DNA of 64,000 nt from Channallabes apus (GCA_030522415.1 CM060108.1:52926452-52990451), one strand, 5' to 3'. Shown: positions 10,224 to 22,700, numbered from the stretch's first letter. The notes: a model not told the origin generated them from the sequence alone. Numbers and translations: made by a program.

Positions 10224-11518
10224 CCCATAAAATAGTTTATCCACACAGCTGTGTGCTGGACGTGTAAAATTGACCCAGAATTACACATAATGAGCAAGAG
10301 GCGTGTTGTTGAAGGCAAGCTGTTCTGGAAAACCTCAGAATGCTGGTCAGGGTTTTATTGACACTCACTCTAAAATAAACTGACACTGAGAGGTGTTAGG
10401 GTATTGCCTGCTCTCTCTCTCTCTCTCTCTGTTTTTAAGGAGAAAACCAGGAGGGACTGCATTTGACAACATAATACATTAAAAAGACAAAACTTTGATG
10501 CCATTATTATACCAGTGTTTTCTTCTTTTAGATGGAAATCTACTGAGAAATATCTGATTTCCAAAGAAATCTGAAGCTAGTGAAACAGAGGCTAGGAATA
10601 GCTGTGGCTATGGATATTAGCATTAGTGAAGCCATAAGTCTAGGATAGCAGATCTGATGTCTCTATGTGACAAAAAACAAATGATAAGTAAGGTGAACCA
10701 AACCAGGTATAGAAGCAGAACGTGTGAGGAAGCTAACTAATCATGCTAAATCGAGCACACGTGGGCACAATAAAAGCAGTGCAATGAATGCAGAGATGAA
10801 CAGTCTCAGGGTGGACTGTCCCAGAGATGAATAGTTTGCGATCTTGAAATCCCCCTTTCTAGCTGTAACAGAATTATAGTTTTGATCACTTTAAATAAAT
10901 GGGGATAAGGTGTCAGCAGAGTTATGACCTGGTCGAGCGTCAAGATATGTGAAGTTCTGTTGTGAGCAAAACTTCCTTTAGAAATCCTTTAGAAGTACTT
11001 TGTACATGAAGTTACATCAAAGCTAAGGAGATCAAGTAAGAAAATGATAAAAGTCACATATCTAAACCTTTTGACATGCTAGAGCATGACAAAGCAACAG
11101 ATGGCTGTTGGATATTCCAGTGAGCAACACTTAGTGAGATGGATTAAGATTATTTCACATTATGTCAAAAGTACCTTTGCCATGTTAGGAAGCAGGAGTC
11201 AGAGCACTGGGTCAGCCAGAATACATTGCCTCCTAGGGCAGTCTGTCCCACCACTGTCCAATAATGCATACGATGTATGCATACTCTGTTGTGTACCCTA
11301 AAGTGTCTGGATAAGAAAGTGACAGCAAGTTAATAAGTAGATTAGTAATAGGAGACATTCTAAAGAAAAAACGTAATTGGGTAGGAAAACGCAGAGATTG
11401 TCTGTGCCTCCAATAGTTGTCAAATTTATATATGGGTTTATTATAGCTAACAATGCGAGGATACAAGGGTTTCATCATTGTGGCCCAGGTTCAACTCAGG
11501 GATTTGACTCCAACCATA
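9939..11518. other. Unassigned stretch with microsatellites
   Basis: A triplicated CAGCCAATCAGNACACA-like motif occurs at 9968-10045, followed by compound GT/GA repeats at 10160-10220 and a CT run near 10411-10430. Nothing else was recognised. Confidence 0.5.
10160..10220. repeat. Compound (GT)n(GA)n microsatellite
   Basis: About 30 bp of GT passes directly into about 30 bp of GA. Confidence 0.95.
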
Positions 11519-11709
11519 TTTACATTTAGGCATTTGGCAGACGCTCTTATCCAGAGCGACTTACATTTTTATCTCATTACACATCTGAGCAGTTGAGGGT
11601 TAAGGGCCTTGCTCAAGGGCCCAACAGTGGCAACTTGGTGGTTGTGGGGTTTGAACCTGGGATCATCCGAACCGTAGTCCAATGCCTTAACCACTGAGCT
11701 ACCCCTGGC
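11519..11709 (-). mobile_element. tRNA-derived SINE (same family as 1656), minus strand
   Basis: Read on minus, it has TAGCTCAGTGGTTAAGGCAT, a B-box-like GGTTCAAACCCC, CAACTGCTCAGATGTGTAAT and the tail CTGGATAAGAGCGTCTGCCA. This is the same order as the copy at 1656-1843. Confidence 0.85.
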
Positions 11710-11871
11710 TACAATTTCTCGTACTAGACTTCACAACTTGAAATCTGACTTAACGAGCTTCAAAAGGTTTGGTGCATGTTAACTTCAGTATATGGAGGAC
11801 ACTTTTTCAAAGTTACGGAGTTATTAGTGTGCACATTCACCTCACTATTAGTTTGTGTGCTGGCCACTTGT

Positions 11872-11876
<5 letters not shown>

Positions 11877-11910
<34 letters not shown>

Positions 11911-11916
11911 TGTACA

Positions 11917-11950
<34 letters not shown>
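11877..11950. repeat. (GT)n microsatellite, interrupted
   Basis: Two GT runs flank a short interruption. It lies about 470 bp upstream of the first recognised wnt9a exon, inside intron 1 if exon 1 is further upstream. Confidence 0.95.
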
Positions 11951-11954
<4 letters not shown>

Positions 11955-12417
11955 GGTGCGGGCTACATTCCTGCAGGTGAATAAGTTTAAAGAGGTGTAT
12001 TAATGCTTGGTATTTTCTCCCACACACGGATTCCTACAACATGTTTGAACAGGGTATGCTCTTGGCTATTCAGCTTAACGCACTATTGTGCCATGTGTGT
12101 GCGTGTGTTGCCGTTTGTCTTAATCTAACAATTACACTTCTCACACTCTATTGATGCATCCTGATTGGCTGCGAGCAGGACAGACGATAATTACACACAG
12201 TAAATACAAGCAATAAAAAGGGTACAAGTGTTCCCGTCTGCATGAGATGAGACAGATTATTGTCTAAACCATGTCACAATTACATATTACCCATAATGCT
12301 CTGGATTACAGAATGTGTCTTAAATAGTGGTTTTGGGCCACAGGCACATCTAACAGATAATTTGAGGACTTTACAGAAATAGAATAACATCTTTTCTTCT
12401 TCTTTTTTTATGTTCAG

Positions 12418-12677
12418 GCTGACGGGAAATGAGCCACTGTCCATCCTTCCTCTGAGCTTCCAGCCTGAGGACGGACCAGCGAGGGCACACTATAAACTCT
12501 GTGACCGGCTCAAATTGGAAAAGAAGCAGCGCAGAATGTGCAGACGAGACCCGGGTGTGGCCGAGACGCTAATGGAGGCCATCAGCCTCAGCGCCCTCGA
12601 GTGTCAATACCAGTTCCGCTTTGAGAGGTGGAACTGCACATTAGAGGGACGCTACAGAGCCAACATTTTAAAAAGAG
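12418..12677 (+). CDS. wnt9a: wnt9a exon 2
   Basis: The acceptor follows a T-rich tract ending in TTCAG (AG at 12416-12417). The donor is GAG|GTAAGC at 12678. The exon opens with the third base of a glycine codon and closes with the first base of another, so it begins in phase 2 and ends in phase 1. It encodes LTGNEPL through ANILKR, including the N-linked sequon NCT and four conserved cysteines. Confidence 0.95.
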
Positions 12678-15412
12678 GTAAGCGTCCAGGCTTAAGCTTG
12701 GTTTTGACTGGTTGAGAGCTGTACAGTGTGCTCTTATTTGTTGAAAACCATGAGGCAGATTATTTCCCACTGTTCCTTGTTTTATTGTTCCCTAATCCAA
12801 GGTGTTTCTATACTGTTCTATTGACCTCAGTTGGTGTAAATAAATTTTAGCTGGTTTGATGGAATGCAATGTTGTGGCCAGTTCCTGGCCAGTGTACACA
12901 AACTCAGCAGTACCTGACAGCCAGTCTGTGTATGTGTTCAGGTTTTAAAGAGACAGCATTCCTCTATGCAATCTCCTCAGCCGGTTTGACCCATGCCATG
13001 GCTAAAGCATGCAGCGCAGGACGAATGGAACGCTGCACCTGTGACGAGGCTCCTGACCTGGAGAACCGAAAGGCCTGGCAGTGGGGGGGCTGTGGAGACA
13101 ACCTCAAATATAGCAACAAGTTTGTCAAGGACTTCCTGGGAAAGAGGTCCAACAAGGACCTGCGTGCCCGTGTCGACATGCACAACAGCCACGTCGGCAT
13201 GAAGGTAGGTGTTGATTTGAACAGATTTACATTTAAGGTTCATCTCTGCATCTCGGCACCTGACTAGGCACATTTTCAGTCAATATCCCTGATCTGTATT
13301 GAGAGCATTAGCGCTCAGTTGACACAGTCTGACACACTTAGCAAGAATGTTGCTACACTACAGCTGATTAGGCTGGTATTGTTAGGATATAAAATGACCT
13401 GTGAAGAATGTTCTGGTTAGTCGTCTTAATGACATGAGCTACTACAAAGTGCTATGTCATCATGAACTCAGGCATAACGGGTAGACGATTCAAGGACTAT
13501 AGACTAGTTGGGGACATCTTCAGGGCTGGATATTTATCAGACATGACTTTACTACTAGAGACTTATTCTGTGTCTTCAGGACTAGACACTTATTGAGGAT
13601 GTCTTCAGGACTAGGGACTTATTGGGATGTTTTCAGGACTAGAAACTTATTGAGGATGTTTTCAGGACTAGAAACTTACTGAGGATGTTTTCAGGACGAG
13701 AAACTTATTGAGGATGTTTTCAGGACTAAGGACTTATTGGGATGTTTTCAGGACGAGAAACTTATTGAGGATGTTTTCAGGACTAGAAACTTATTGAGGA
13801 TGTTTTCAGGACTAGGGACTTACTGGGATGTTTTCAGGACTAGAAACTTATTGAGGATGTCTTCAGGACTAGAAACTTATTGAGGATGTTTTCAAGACTA
13901 GAAACTTATTGAGGATATTTTCAGGACTAGAAACTTATTGAGGATGTTTTCAGGACTAGGGACTTATTGAGGATGTTTTCAGGACTAGGGACTTATTGGG
14001 ATGTTTTCAGGACTAGAAACTTATTGAGGATGTTTTCAGGACTAGGGACTTATTGGGATGTTTTTAGGACTAGAAACGTATTGAGGATGTTTTCAGGACT
14101 AGAAACTTATTGAGGATGTTTTCAGGACTAGAAACTTATTGAGGATGTTTTCAGGACTAGGGACTTATTGGGATGTTTTCAGGACTAGAAACTTATTGAG
14201 GATGTTTTCAGGACTAGAAACTTATTGAGGATGTTTTCAGGACTAGAAACTTATTGAGGATGTTTTCAGGACTAGAAACTTATTGAGGATGTTTTCAGGA
14301 CTAGAAACTTATTGAGGATGTTTTCAGGACTAGGGACTTATTGGGATGTTTTCAGGACTAGAAACTTATTGAGGATGTTTTCAGGACTAGGGACTTATTG
14401 AGGATGTTTTCAGGACTAGAAACTTATTGAGGATGTTTTCAGGACTAGTGGCCTATTGTTGATGTCTTTACGATTAGAGAGTTATTATTGATATCTTCAA
14501 GATAATTATCTGGGATGTCTTCAGGACTAGAGACTTACAGTGGACGTCTTCAGAACTAAACATTTATTTCTTGCTCAGGACATATAGTGACCTAATGAAG
14601 ATTTTCCTTGACTAGGGGCATATTGGCATCATCCTCAAGATGTCTTAATATGGAGAGATTCAGGACTTTATACTGTAAGTACTAAATGCTTCCACCCCAG
14701 ATTCATCATAGTGAAGACATCTTGATGACAACCCAAAGACCTCTTAAAGAGTTGTAGGTTTTAAAGGTATTCTACAGAGAACTAGACTGGAGTATTGTTG
14801 AATGGATAGACTGAGTGCTAATTATGGCATGATTACCTATAAATGTGGTGAAGTGTGATTATGTATGTGGCAGACTGTAGTGCTGGCTTGATTCTGCACC
14901 TCACACAACTCAGAATTTTGAACAAACTCTGTCCTATGTTTGTAACTCTTATGTAACTTCTAAACAGAGCTTAAGCCTGGGGTCCGAATACCAGCGTGCA
15001 CAATTTCAGTATCAAATCCTCAGTGTGCACTGACCTCCACTCAGACCACAGCAGAGAAGCGTGTGAGATTGTGTTTGGAGACTGAGACACAGTGTGTTTG
15101 GGTTTAGAAGCTAATGAAATGCTATGCTTTTGTCTAGTAGTGTTAGGATGTCTGCACAAGCTTTAATGTGAGGTCATATGGCTCTGGCCGTGTTCCAATA
15201 ACGGAGTTTGTCTGTGTCCGGTGTCAGCTGCTTTACAAGGTCAACAATCAGCATGAATAAATTCCTTTACTGGCTTAAAGACTGCCAAGCTTCAAATTAA
15301 TTTAGTCCAGTCTTTAATTCATCCATTTATTAAAGTGTACTGTACAGCAGACCAGTGCCGCATAACAGAGCAAGTGCGTGATATGTAGCCAAAATAAATG
15401 GCATGCCTGGCA

Positions 15413-15447
<35 letters not shown>

Positions 15448-15755
15448 GACTTGCTCGTATATTGTTGTTCAAGCATGAACATAAATTACCCCAGTCTGGC
15501 TGAGGGAGCATGCCCCACACTCATTTCTCCACCACTCCTCCTCTGTCCATCCATCCGTCTCAGAGATAAAAGATTTACAGCACCATTCTGTTTTTCTTTT
15601 TTCTTTTTCCCCACCATGTTTGGGGTCAGATCCCATATGGAGCGCAAAGCGTGGAATGTGCTGGCCTCGCTTTCCCCCCGAGTCTTCACGCTGACGGTTC
15701 ACATTTCGCTTTCCATTGTGCTGCATGTGCAGCTTTTCCAAATCCACCTCACACA

Positions 15756-15839
<84 letters not shown>

Positions 15840-18281
15840 AGAAGCACCTTCTCCCTAGTGTTTGTCTTAAAAGTTCATGTTCTCACGAAAATGTTGAAAC
15901 ACACCTTGTGGTTTCCGTCGTTCCGTTTCCCCCAGACCCAAGTGCACATTCTTGCTGTGGGAAACCAGAACACACACTGCACTACGGCGCGCTAGCTAAC
16001 ACACTGACACGACTGACGTGACACTTCCAACTGGACAGATTTTACTGCGTAATGTGACTATATTGCACTTTCTTGGCAGTTTGGGCCAGAAAGCCATTTT
16101 AAATGCATGAAAACTTTGAAATGGCTTTAAAAGTGTAAATACGTTTTGACATAGCCGTTGCTTTGTAATGTAAGGTTTGTAGAGGACATGTCAAGATACC
16201 TGTGGAGCAAGCTTTAGATGTGTAATTATTTTCACACCTCACACAATTAGATACCGTTTGGATAAATACCTCAGTGACAATTATTCGCCTAAAGGTCTTC
16301 TATGAAGAAACAGATCGTGTCTTTAAATGCACTGCCATAGCTAATAAAGTGGGAGCTCAGACAAGAGGGTCGCTTTTAATATTGTCTCAAAGATATTAAT
16401 AATGTGTCTGTTGGCAAATCACAAAACCACCCTAGTGGATACTGCCACCCATTTTATTGGACAGTGTTGAACTTTAGTTGGGGACGGAGCTACTGTATAT
16501 TACTAAAGAGAAAGCTGACCATGTGTGCGAATGTTTATATTGGAAGCAATCATACTCAGGGATGATATGAAACCCCTGTGTAAAAGCACCCCATGTACTC
16601 AAACATATATTAAGCATTAGTTCCATTCGGTGCTTAATTACGACCTTGTGCAATAAATGATTAAAACCTTTGATCAAGTCTATAATTATACAAATGTGCA
16701 CATAAGGTTTCAAAGGTTTAAGCATGTTGAGTTGGAAATACATTTTTAAATACTTATTTTCCTTCCTAATTATTTGCCTGAGTCCTATACCTCACCACCT
16801 CTTCATTCGGCAGTGGTGGCTCTGTGTGCTAAGGCTCTATATTACTGATCGGAAGGTGTTCGGTTCGAGTCCCAGCTCTGCGAGGTTGTCATTGCTAGGC
16901 CCTTGAGCAAGCCCCTTAACCCTGTCTGCTCCAGGCGCTTATGATGACTGACCCTGCGCTCTGACCCCAGCCTACTAACAAAACTGAGTAATGCAAAGAA
17001 TAAAGAAGTTTACCGTGCAGTAATTTGTATGTGACGAATAAAGGCAGAACTTAAAGCCCACGACATCATGCCTAACAGTATGAATAACTCTACACACTCA
17101 GCTGTCATCCTTCTCCAGACAAGCCACGTTTTACTATCACCTGGCCTTCATCTTGCTTAAACAAAACATTTACAAAAATTTAAACCTTTTAAAAACTGAG
17201 CTACAGATCTACTGACGGACTTCAGAGGAATGCAGTAATTGGCATAATTAGGTAAGAATGTAGTGGTGTGTTCTCCACTCCCAGTGTTCAGCTTCATCAT
17301 CATCATCATTTTTAAATTAGACAATACTCACCAAAAAATAATTTTGATCCATTGTAACCTGCAGAATGTCTCGAATATTAACTTGTTTGTCAATGTGACC
17401 TTGGAGTCTAACCGAGTTAGTCTGTCAGTGCCTGGGATTTTGTCATACTCTATCTACACTTTACATACATTAATCAGTTAGCTAGCAGTATGTTAGTATG
17501 CGAGTAGTGTATGCGTGAGATGACTTTGAATGTTAGATGTTACACAGTGCATATTTAAAACCCCACTCACCCTGCGTTCACGATAAAATTGATTGTTTGA
17601 TGAGTTTTATGCGAAGCCATGTTTTATAAACCTTTAACGTGAGTCTGTATATGACAGGATGAGATGAAACCGTTGTGCGCTTGCTTAAAGAGTAAAGAAG
17701 AAGCAATCGCCAGTTGCTTCGGTCTACTCTTTGTACAGAGGTTATATCACAGCTCGGCTAGCACCAGGTTAATTAAACTAAACATCTCCATTGTTGTCTC
17801 TTCTCCTGCGCAGGTCATTAAGGCTGGTGTGGATACGACCTGTAAGTGCCATGGCGTGTCCGGCTCATGTACGGTGCAGACGTGTTGGCGTCAGCTAGCA
17901 CCGTTCCACAAGATCGGCATGGTGCTGAAGCAGCGCTATGAGACGGCACTCAAGGTGGCCAGTGCCAACAACCAGGCGAAAGGAGAAGGTGAGCCAGCCC
18001 ACGCACCACCCCGCGCCCGAGCCGAGCCTTTCTCACGCACCTCTGACATGCTGCACATCGAGGACTCGCCCAACTTCTGTCAGGCCAGCATGTACTCAGC
18101 GGGGACAACAGCACGCAAGTGCCACAAGGACAAGAACTGCGACGCCATCTGCTGTGGACGTGGCCACAACACGCAGAGCCGCGTGCTAACCCGGCCGTGC
18201 CAATGCCAGGTGCGCTGGTGCTGCTACGTCGAGTGCAAGCAGTGCACGCAGAAAGAGGAGGTCTATACGTGCAAGGGGTAA
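12418..18281 (+). CDS. wnt9a: Wnt9a secreted signalling ligand (exons 2-4; exon 1 not in view)
   Basis: Three exons (12418-12677, 12942-13204, 17814-18281) join in phase into about 330 codons ending YTCKG and TAA. The product is a Wnt glycoprotein, secreted after Porcupine/Wntless processing, that binds Frizzled and LRP5/6 receptors. Wnt9a acts in cartilage, joint and haematopoietic development in vertebrates. Family marks are 24 cysteines, the glycosylation sequon in RWNCTLEG, and CHGVSGSC, whose first serine (17859-17861) is the palmitoleoylation site. Near-identity to vertebrate Wnt9a over [37 protein letters not shown] and [12 protein letters not shown] separates it from Wnt9b. The signal-peptide exon, expected to end in YFG with a phase-2 junction, was not found between 1 and 12400. 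It is probably outside the window. No frame break is seen. Confidence 0.95.
12678..12941 (+). other. wnt9a: wnt9a intron 2
   Basis: A short 264-bp intron between GTAAGC and TTCAG. No repeat was recognised in it. Confidence 0.9.
12942..13204 (+). CDS. wnt9a: wnt9a exon 3
   Basis: The acceptor is GTGTTCAG (AG at 12940-12941) and the donor is AAG|GTAGGT at 13205. The exon encodes [53 protein letters not shown] and ends HVGMK in phase 0. It holds four conserved cysteines and the tryptophan-rich Wnt signature WQWGGCGDN. Confidence 0.96.
13508..14460. repeat. Minisatellite in wnt9a intron 3, ~28/29-bp unit
   Basis: The core unit is GAGGATGTTTTCAGGACTAG followed by AAACTTATT (29 bp). A variant, GGGATGTTTTCAGGACTAGG followed by GACTTATT, is 28 bp. 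About thirty units run nearly without change from about 13590 to 14450. The array decays at both edges: diverged units continue from 13508 and out to about 14650. The two variants alternate irregularly. Confidence 0.93.
15415..15444. repeat. (GT)n microsatellite
   Basis: Pure GT run in wnt9a intron 3. Confidence 0.95.
15750..15834. repeat. Long (CA)n microsatellite
   Basis: About 85 bp of pure CA in wnt9a intron 3, one of the longest simple repeats in the window. Confidence 0.97.
16812..17045 (+). mobile_element. SINE, second family, in wnt9a intron 3
   Basis: It contains GTTCGGTTCGAGTCCCAGCT (B-box-like), TAGGCCCTTGAGCAAGCCCC, CTGTCTGCTCCAGG and CTGACCCTGCGCTCTGACCC. It ends TTTGTATGTGACGAATAAAG. 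The order matches the copies at 9716 and 60536. Confidence 0.8.
17814..18281 (+). CDS. wnt9a: wnt9a exon 4 (terminal coding exon)
   Basis: The acceptor is CTGCGCAG (AG at 17812-17813) in phase 0. The exon encodes [19 protein letters not shown], the thumb and finger regions of the Wnt fold, and the cysteine-rich C terminus ([30 protein letters not shown]). It ends CKG then TAA at 18279-18281. The linker [17 protein letters not shown] is less conserved, as in other Wnt9a proteins. The open frame extends upstream into the intron to 17664, but that part has no Wnt similarity. Confidence 0.97.
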   Translation, partial: VIKAGVDTTCKCHGVSGSCTVQTCWRQLAPFHKIGMVLKQRYETALKVASANNQAKGEGEPAHAPPRARAEPFSRTSDMLHIEDSPNFCQASMYSAGTTARKCHKDKNCDAICCGRGHNTQSRVLTRPCQCQVRWCCYVECKQCTQKEEVYTCKG

Positions 18282-18701
18282 AAAATAAATACCCCTCACT
18301 AACAATCCCACATGGACAACGAGGGTTTCTGAGCCTGACTGGAAAATAGTGATGGATGCTCGTACACTTTGGGACCAAAATGGAGGAAGTGTAACTTTTT
18401 TTTTTGGAGAAAATTATTTACAGTTGTGTTGTTTTTTGTTGCTTTGACGCTCCGGAAACCTTCAGAAAATCAACCAGGAGAGAAAAAGTGGTCCATATCT
18501 AATAAGTGTGTGTGAGAGAGAGTTTTTTTTATGTGTGTGTGTGTGTGTGTGTGCGCGTGTGTGTGTGTTTGCATGCTAGCATTATAAAATAAGGAAAAAA
18601 AAACCTACCGACAGGGGTGTGAGATTTGTTCAAGAAGCACATACCTTCCTCACCCACGCTACAGTGTGTATATGCACCGTGTACAGAAAGTGTATTATAG
18701 T

Positions 18702-18706
<5 letters not shown>

Positions 18707-18760
<54 letters not shown>
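18707..18760. repeat. (TA)n microsatellite
   Basis: A pure TA run just 3' of wnt9a. Confidence 0.95.
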
Positions 18761-18764
<4 letters not shown>

Positions 18765-19195
18765 GATATAAATATATAGATTTATATATATATTCGCACC
18801 ACTTATCATAAATATGTAAAAAATAAATAAATAAATAAAAACAGCTATAACCACTAAGCACGCCATAGTGCTGTTGAACAAGAAGCAAAACAGTGACAGA
18901 GCTTCAGCAGACTGCTGAGATCGGTTTCCTCACACTTTTACTTCCATAGAAACATATTAATCCTTCAGGAATAAACCCTACACGTCTCCCTTTATGCTAC
19001 GTGTACGCGACCTGGCTGCAGTGTGAGCTAAAACACTCGATAGCTACAGCATAAACTTCTCAACATCGTTAGCTTTAAAGTTAATGTAAAACAGTAGACT
19101 GGACAATTTCATTTGAGTCCAAATGATCACTTTAAATAATCGTTTGATTCAGGGAATCTTCTGTAGAACCACTAATCATGTCATCCGTCCCAGGG

Positions 19196-19226
<31 letters not shown>

Positions 19227-19499
19227 CAAGGCTATGTCCCGAATGCTGGTGCGCACTGTTTCATTCACACTCCTGTGTAGCGGCTGTGTTACAACTAGTA
19301 ATGACTTAGCTACTGTAGCATGTCTTAGCACTAGTAATGACTTTAAGCAGCTTCGGAAACGTGAGTGTGTGGAACGGCAATTTTTTAGATGCCTTATTAA
19401 AACAAACAAACAAACAAACAAAAAAAAACCCAGAATAAATGCTACTGCCATTACTCAAAGCTAACGCTAATGTTAAAGATGCAATCTGATTCTTAGAAG

Positions 19500-20196
19500 A
19501 ATTTTGTTTATAAAGATGCTTTTTAGCTAGCAGTTAAAGCGAAGCTGCTTTTAGCACAAAGACTAGCATCTGAGACAAAATGTTTATGCTTACGGTTCAT
19601 GTTTAGCATAAACATAAATATTCAGAACAAAGTCTTTCTAGCATGAATGTTAGCATTTGGGACAAAAGTTTTAGCATCTAGCATTTAGGACAAAGGTTTT
19701 ATAGCATGTATGCTAGCATTTTGTACACAATGTTTTTAGCAAAAGCACTAGCATTTAAATTCAATATTTTCTTTTATTTAGTGTTTAGGATGAATGCTAG
19801 CATTTATGGTGAAACCGTTTTAGTATGGCTGCCAGCATTTTGGACACTAAGTGAGTGTGATCTTAGACAAAGGCATTTAGCACGAGCACTAGCATTCAGG
19901 ATGCAGTCTTTTTAGCACAAATTGCTAGTATTTAGAAATAAGCTCTTTTAACATGAATGCTAGCATTTAAAACAAGTCTGTTTTTTTTTTTTTTTTTTTT
20001 TTTTAGCAAATGCTTGCATTTAGCACAAAACATTTTGGCATGAATGGTAGAATTTGCCAGTATTTACATTAAAAAGCACAGCCTTTAGTATCCTTAGTAG
20101 GATATTTTATAAAAATCAATGCTAGCATTCACGGTGAAACTTTTTTAGCATTCATAGCACAGCATTTTAGCACAATTACTCGCATTTAGAATTAAT

Positions 20197-20241
<45 letters not shown>

Positions 20242-20350
20242 CATGAACGAAAGCATTTAGGACACAGCCTTTTTAGCAGCTAGCATTTGGGATAAAGCCT
20301 CTATATTACTAGCATGCATTTTAGCATCTTTAGCATTACTAGCATCTTTT
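19500..20350. repeat. Degenerate tandem repeat (GCATGAATGCTAGCATTTAGGA type)
   Basis: The words GCTAGCATTT, TTTAGGACAAAG and TTTTTAGCATGAATG recur about every 30-50 bp with much divergence. The GCTAGC and ATGCTAGCAT words are self-complementary. A T tract (about 19981-20004) and an AT tract (20190-20239) are embedded in the array. Confidence 0.7.
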
Positions 20351-20633
20351 AACAAAATGTCCTACTGAAAGAAAAAAGAAAACTCTTTAAAGAAGTGTAG
20401 CGAACATTAATACACTGTTGTACATGTAAACTACAGGCATTGTGTCCAATTTAATAATTCTGACAACAATACAGCATGCGATGTCACTACCAAGTGTTTG
20501 TTTTTTAGCTTGCTAATTACACCAAATGCATTACAATTACCATATCGTGGCACATGCTGATAAAACCAGTCTTTTGCTTGTATTAGAAATGAACAGGAGA
20601 CTATACTAAAAGATCTAAACATCCTTCACACAC

Positions 20634-20637
<4 letters not shown>

Positions 20638-20678
<41 letters not shown>
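20638..20678. repeat. (CA)n microsatellite
   Basis: Pure CA run of about 40 bp. Confidence 0.95.
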
Positions 20679-20679
<1 letters not shown>

Positions 20680-20912
20680 TAATACCACGCTAACATGTAC
20701 TTAGCTATATTCAATTAGGTATAATTAACATAAACTTTTATAATTAAGATAAGAAAAACTTTTGTATGTTTTGTTTCAGTACAGTTGAACTACTGAATGA
20801 GAGACCCCCCCTCCCCCCCCACTCCAATCCCCTGTTAGCGATGCAGCACAGTTAGCGCACTGAAGCTTTCCCCATATTTAAAGATGTGTATTTATAAATG
20901 TATCTCTGGCTA

Positions 20913-20928
20913 AATAAAGTTGTAAATA
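20913..20928 (+). promoter_or_regulatory. wnt9a: Candidate poly(A) signal with adjacent Pumilio-like site
   Basis: AATAAA (20913-20918) is followed at once by TGTAAATA (20921-20928), the consensus bound by Pumilio proteins, and then by a T/G-rich stretch. This is the best-looking 3' end for wnt9a, about 2.6 kb after the stop. Other AATAAA words (near 18286, 18822 and 22046) are alternatives. Confidence 0.35.
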
Positions 20929-20950
20929 GTTTACGGTTATTTTCCTGTGA

Positions 20951-21317
20951 TGTAAAGTCGAAGGTGAGGCACATGCGCAGAGGCTCATCCCACTGCAAAA
21001 CTCACAAAAGTGGCTAACAACGTAGCTATGCTAGTGTGGATATTGTATATCAGCCATACACGCATATATGTATATGAATATAAATATATATACTAGCCAG
21101 AAAGGAGAAATATAGCTTTGCTAGCATGATCGACATACTTTTTCCCCTTTTTTTCCTCTACTAACTGACATGCTAATTCAGAGCAGTGAAGTTCATTTAA
21201 CTGAGACTCATAAGCAAACTTAAACATAAGTGGCTAATATGTAATAGCACTAAAGTAACTGTGTTACCTTTGAGTTTGCTCATGAATCCTGGTTTAATAA
21301 AAAGTTTTAGGTTAGAC

Positions 21318-21352
<35 letters not shown>

Positions 21353-22700
21353 GTGTGTCACAACTGAATTCCAGACAATTTTGCGAGGAGCACGCATACT
21401 AATTAAAGCCAACCTCGCACGCTACATTCAAACCATAATGGCAAAGTAAAGAACGGCGGTGCGCATTCCTCATACCCACAGCTAAAACAAAACATACGTT
21501 ATCATTCGCTAAACGTTTTCAACACACACTTTTACACACACATCCACAAACATTAAAAAACAAACCAAAAAACAATTAATGTTGCTAATTAGCACAGCTG
21601 CTAGGCACTTTTCCTCCCAGATAAAGCAGCAGACACATTTCTTTCTTTCTTCCTTTCTTTCTTTCAGCAACAAACCACGTGATTAGCGTGATGCTAATGT
21701 TGTGTTTTTTATGCCTTTTTAAAATTGTAATGTATAAAAAAACTCTATTTTGTAGGGAAAATTAAAAGACAAATTATAAATTATTTTTTTGAAATGTATT
21801 ATGATCATGTGTACATTTTGTACAGATGAAATTTCATATCGCATCTTTTGTACCTTTTATGGGTGGTTTGGTGTGTTTTTTTTTCTTTCTTTCTCTTTGT
21901 TTGTTTTTGGGGAAGAAGTGTGTGATTAAATTCAGTGTAACTGTTAAACAAATCAGCATCAATCCCATTACACCATGATAACTGTGCTGTGAACAGTGAC
22001 CGGACCTCTTGGGTGTGTATCAGCGCTGTCAGGTGTGTAACGTAAAATAAATACAATTATTTTAACTTATCTTGCATGATTCAGTATTTCTACCCAGCTA
22101 GCAGATTTAGACGTGTAGCATTGATCTTATAGATTAGCTTTTAATCTCTCTTTCATTCTATCAGTTAGTACGGCTAATGTCTGTATGCTAATGCTAACCA
22201 TTTCGACTGAGCACTCTCAGTAGCTGATAACTGATGGAATGAAAATGTCTTAGTTTTTTTTTTTTCAATAGACCCCAGGACACACCCCTGAGCTCCTAGG
22301 GGCCCGGTCGCTGTGCTGTTCTCTAGGTGTGTGTTCAGTGATTAGTGCAATGCAACAGCTTTATTATGGCAGTAAATGTTCCTCTCTGGGGCAGTGGTGA
22401 GCTTCACTCAGATCCACTCTGCCGTGTCTTATTATGGGATGCTCAGATGATTTCCCTCTACCTCATGTGTATAGCCTGTAGGTATAAACTGATCATGTGT
22501 GACTGGTAAGAATGTATTTAAGTTATTTAACATCTTTGTATAACAAAGGCAAGAAAATTGGAAAAAAAAATAAATGGACTTTTAAAGAAAAGAAAAATAT
22601 CTGCTGTGCTGGTGCTTTGTTACTTGTTACTAATTGTTACTACCAAAAAAGGAGATTGGACCAAGGTTCGGGACGCACAAAAGAACAGAAATAAAAGATA
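20951..22700. other. Unassigned stretch
   Basis: A GT run near 21319-21344, a CTTT-rich tract near 21640-21664 and a further AATAAA at about 22046 are present. No gene was recognised; it may be the distal wnt9a 3' region or intergenic. Confidence 0.45.

Larger units (their letters stand above)
18282..20950 (+). other. wnt9a: Candidate wnt9a 3' untranslated region
   Basis: No coding sequence follows the stop. The region holds GT (about 18530-18568), TA (18707-18760), CA (about 19199-19226) and AT (20190-20239) runs, a CA tract at 20638-20678 and a degenerate repeat at 19500-20350. The true transcript end is not known. Confidence 0.4.

Noticed and set aside
15403..15995. Frames of 151 and 114 codons rich in His-Thr
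   Set aside because: They read through CA/GT microsatellites; the remainder has no coding character and lies in a wnt9a intron.
17664..17813. N-terminal extension of the last wnt9a exon frame ([13 protein letters not shown]...)
   Set aside because: It is intronic: a good acceptor (GCGCAG) precedes VIKAG, and the phase from exon 3 fits that junction exactly.
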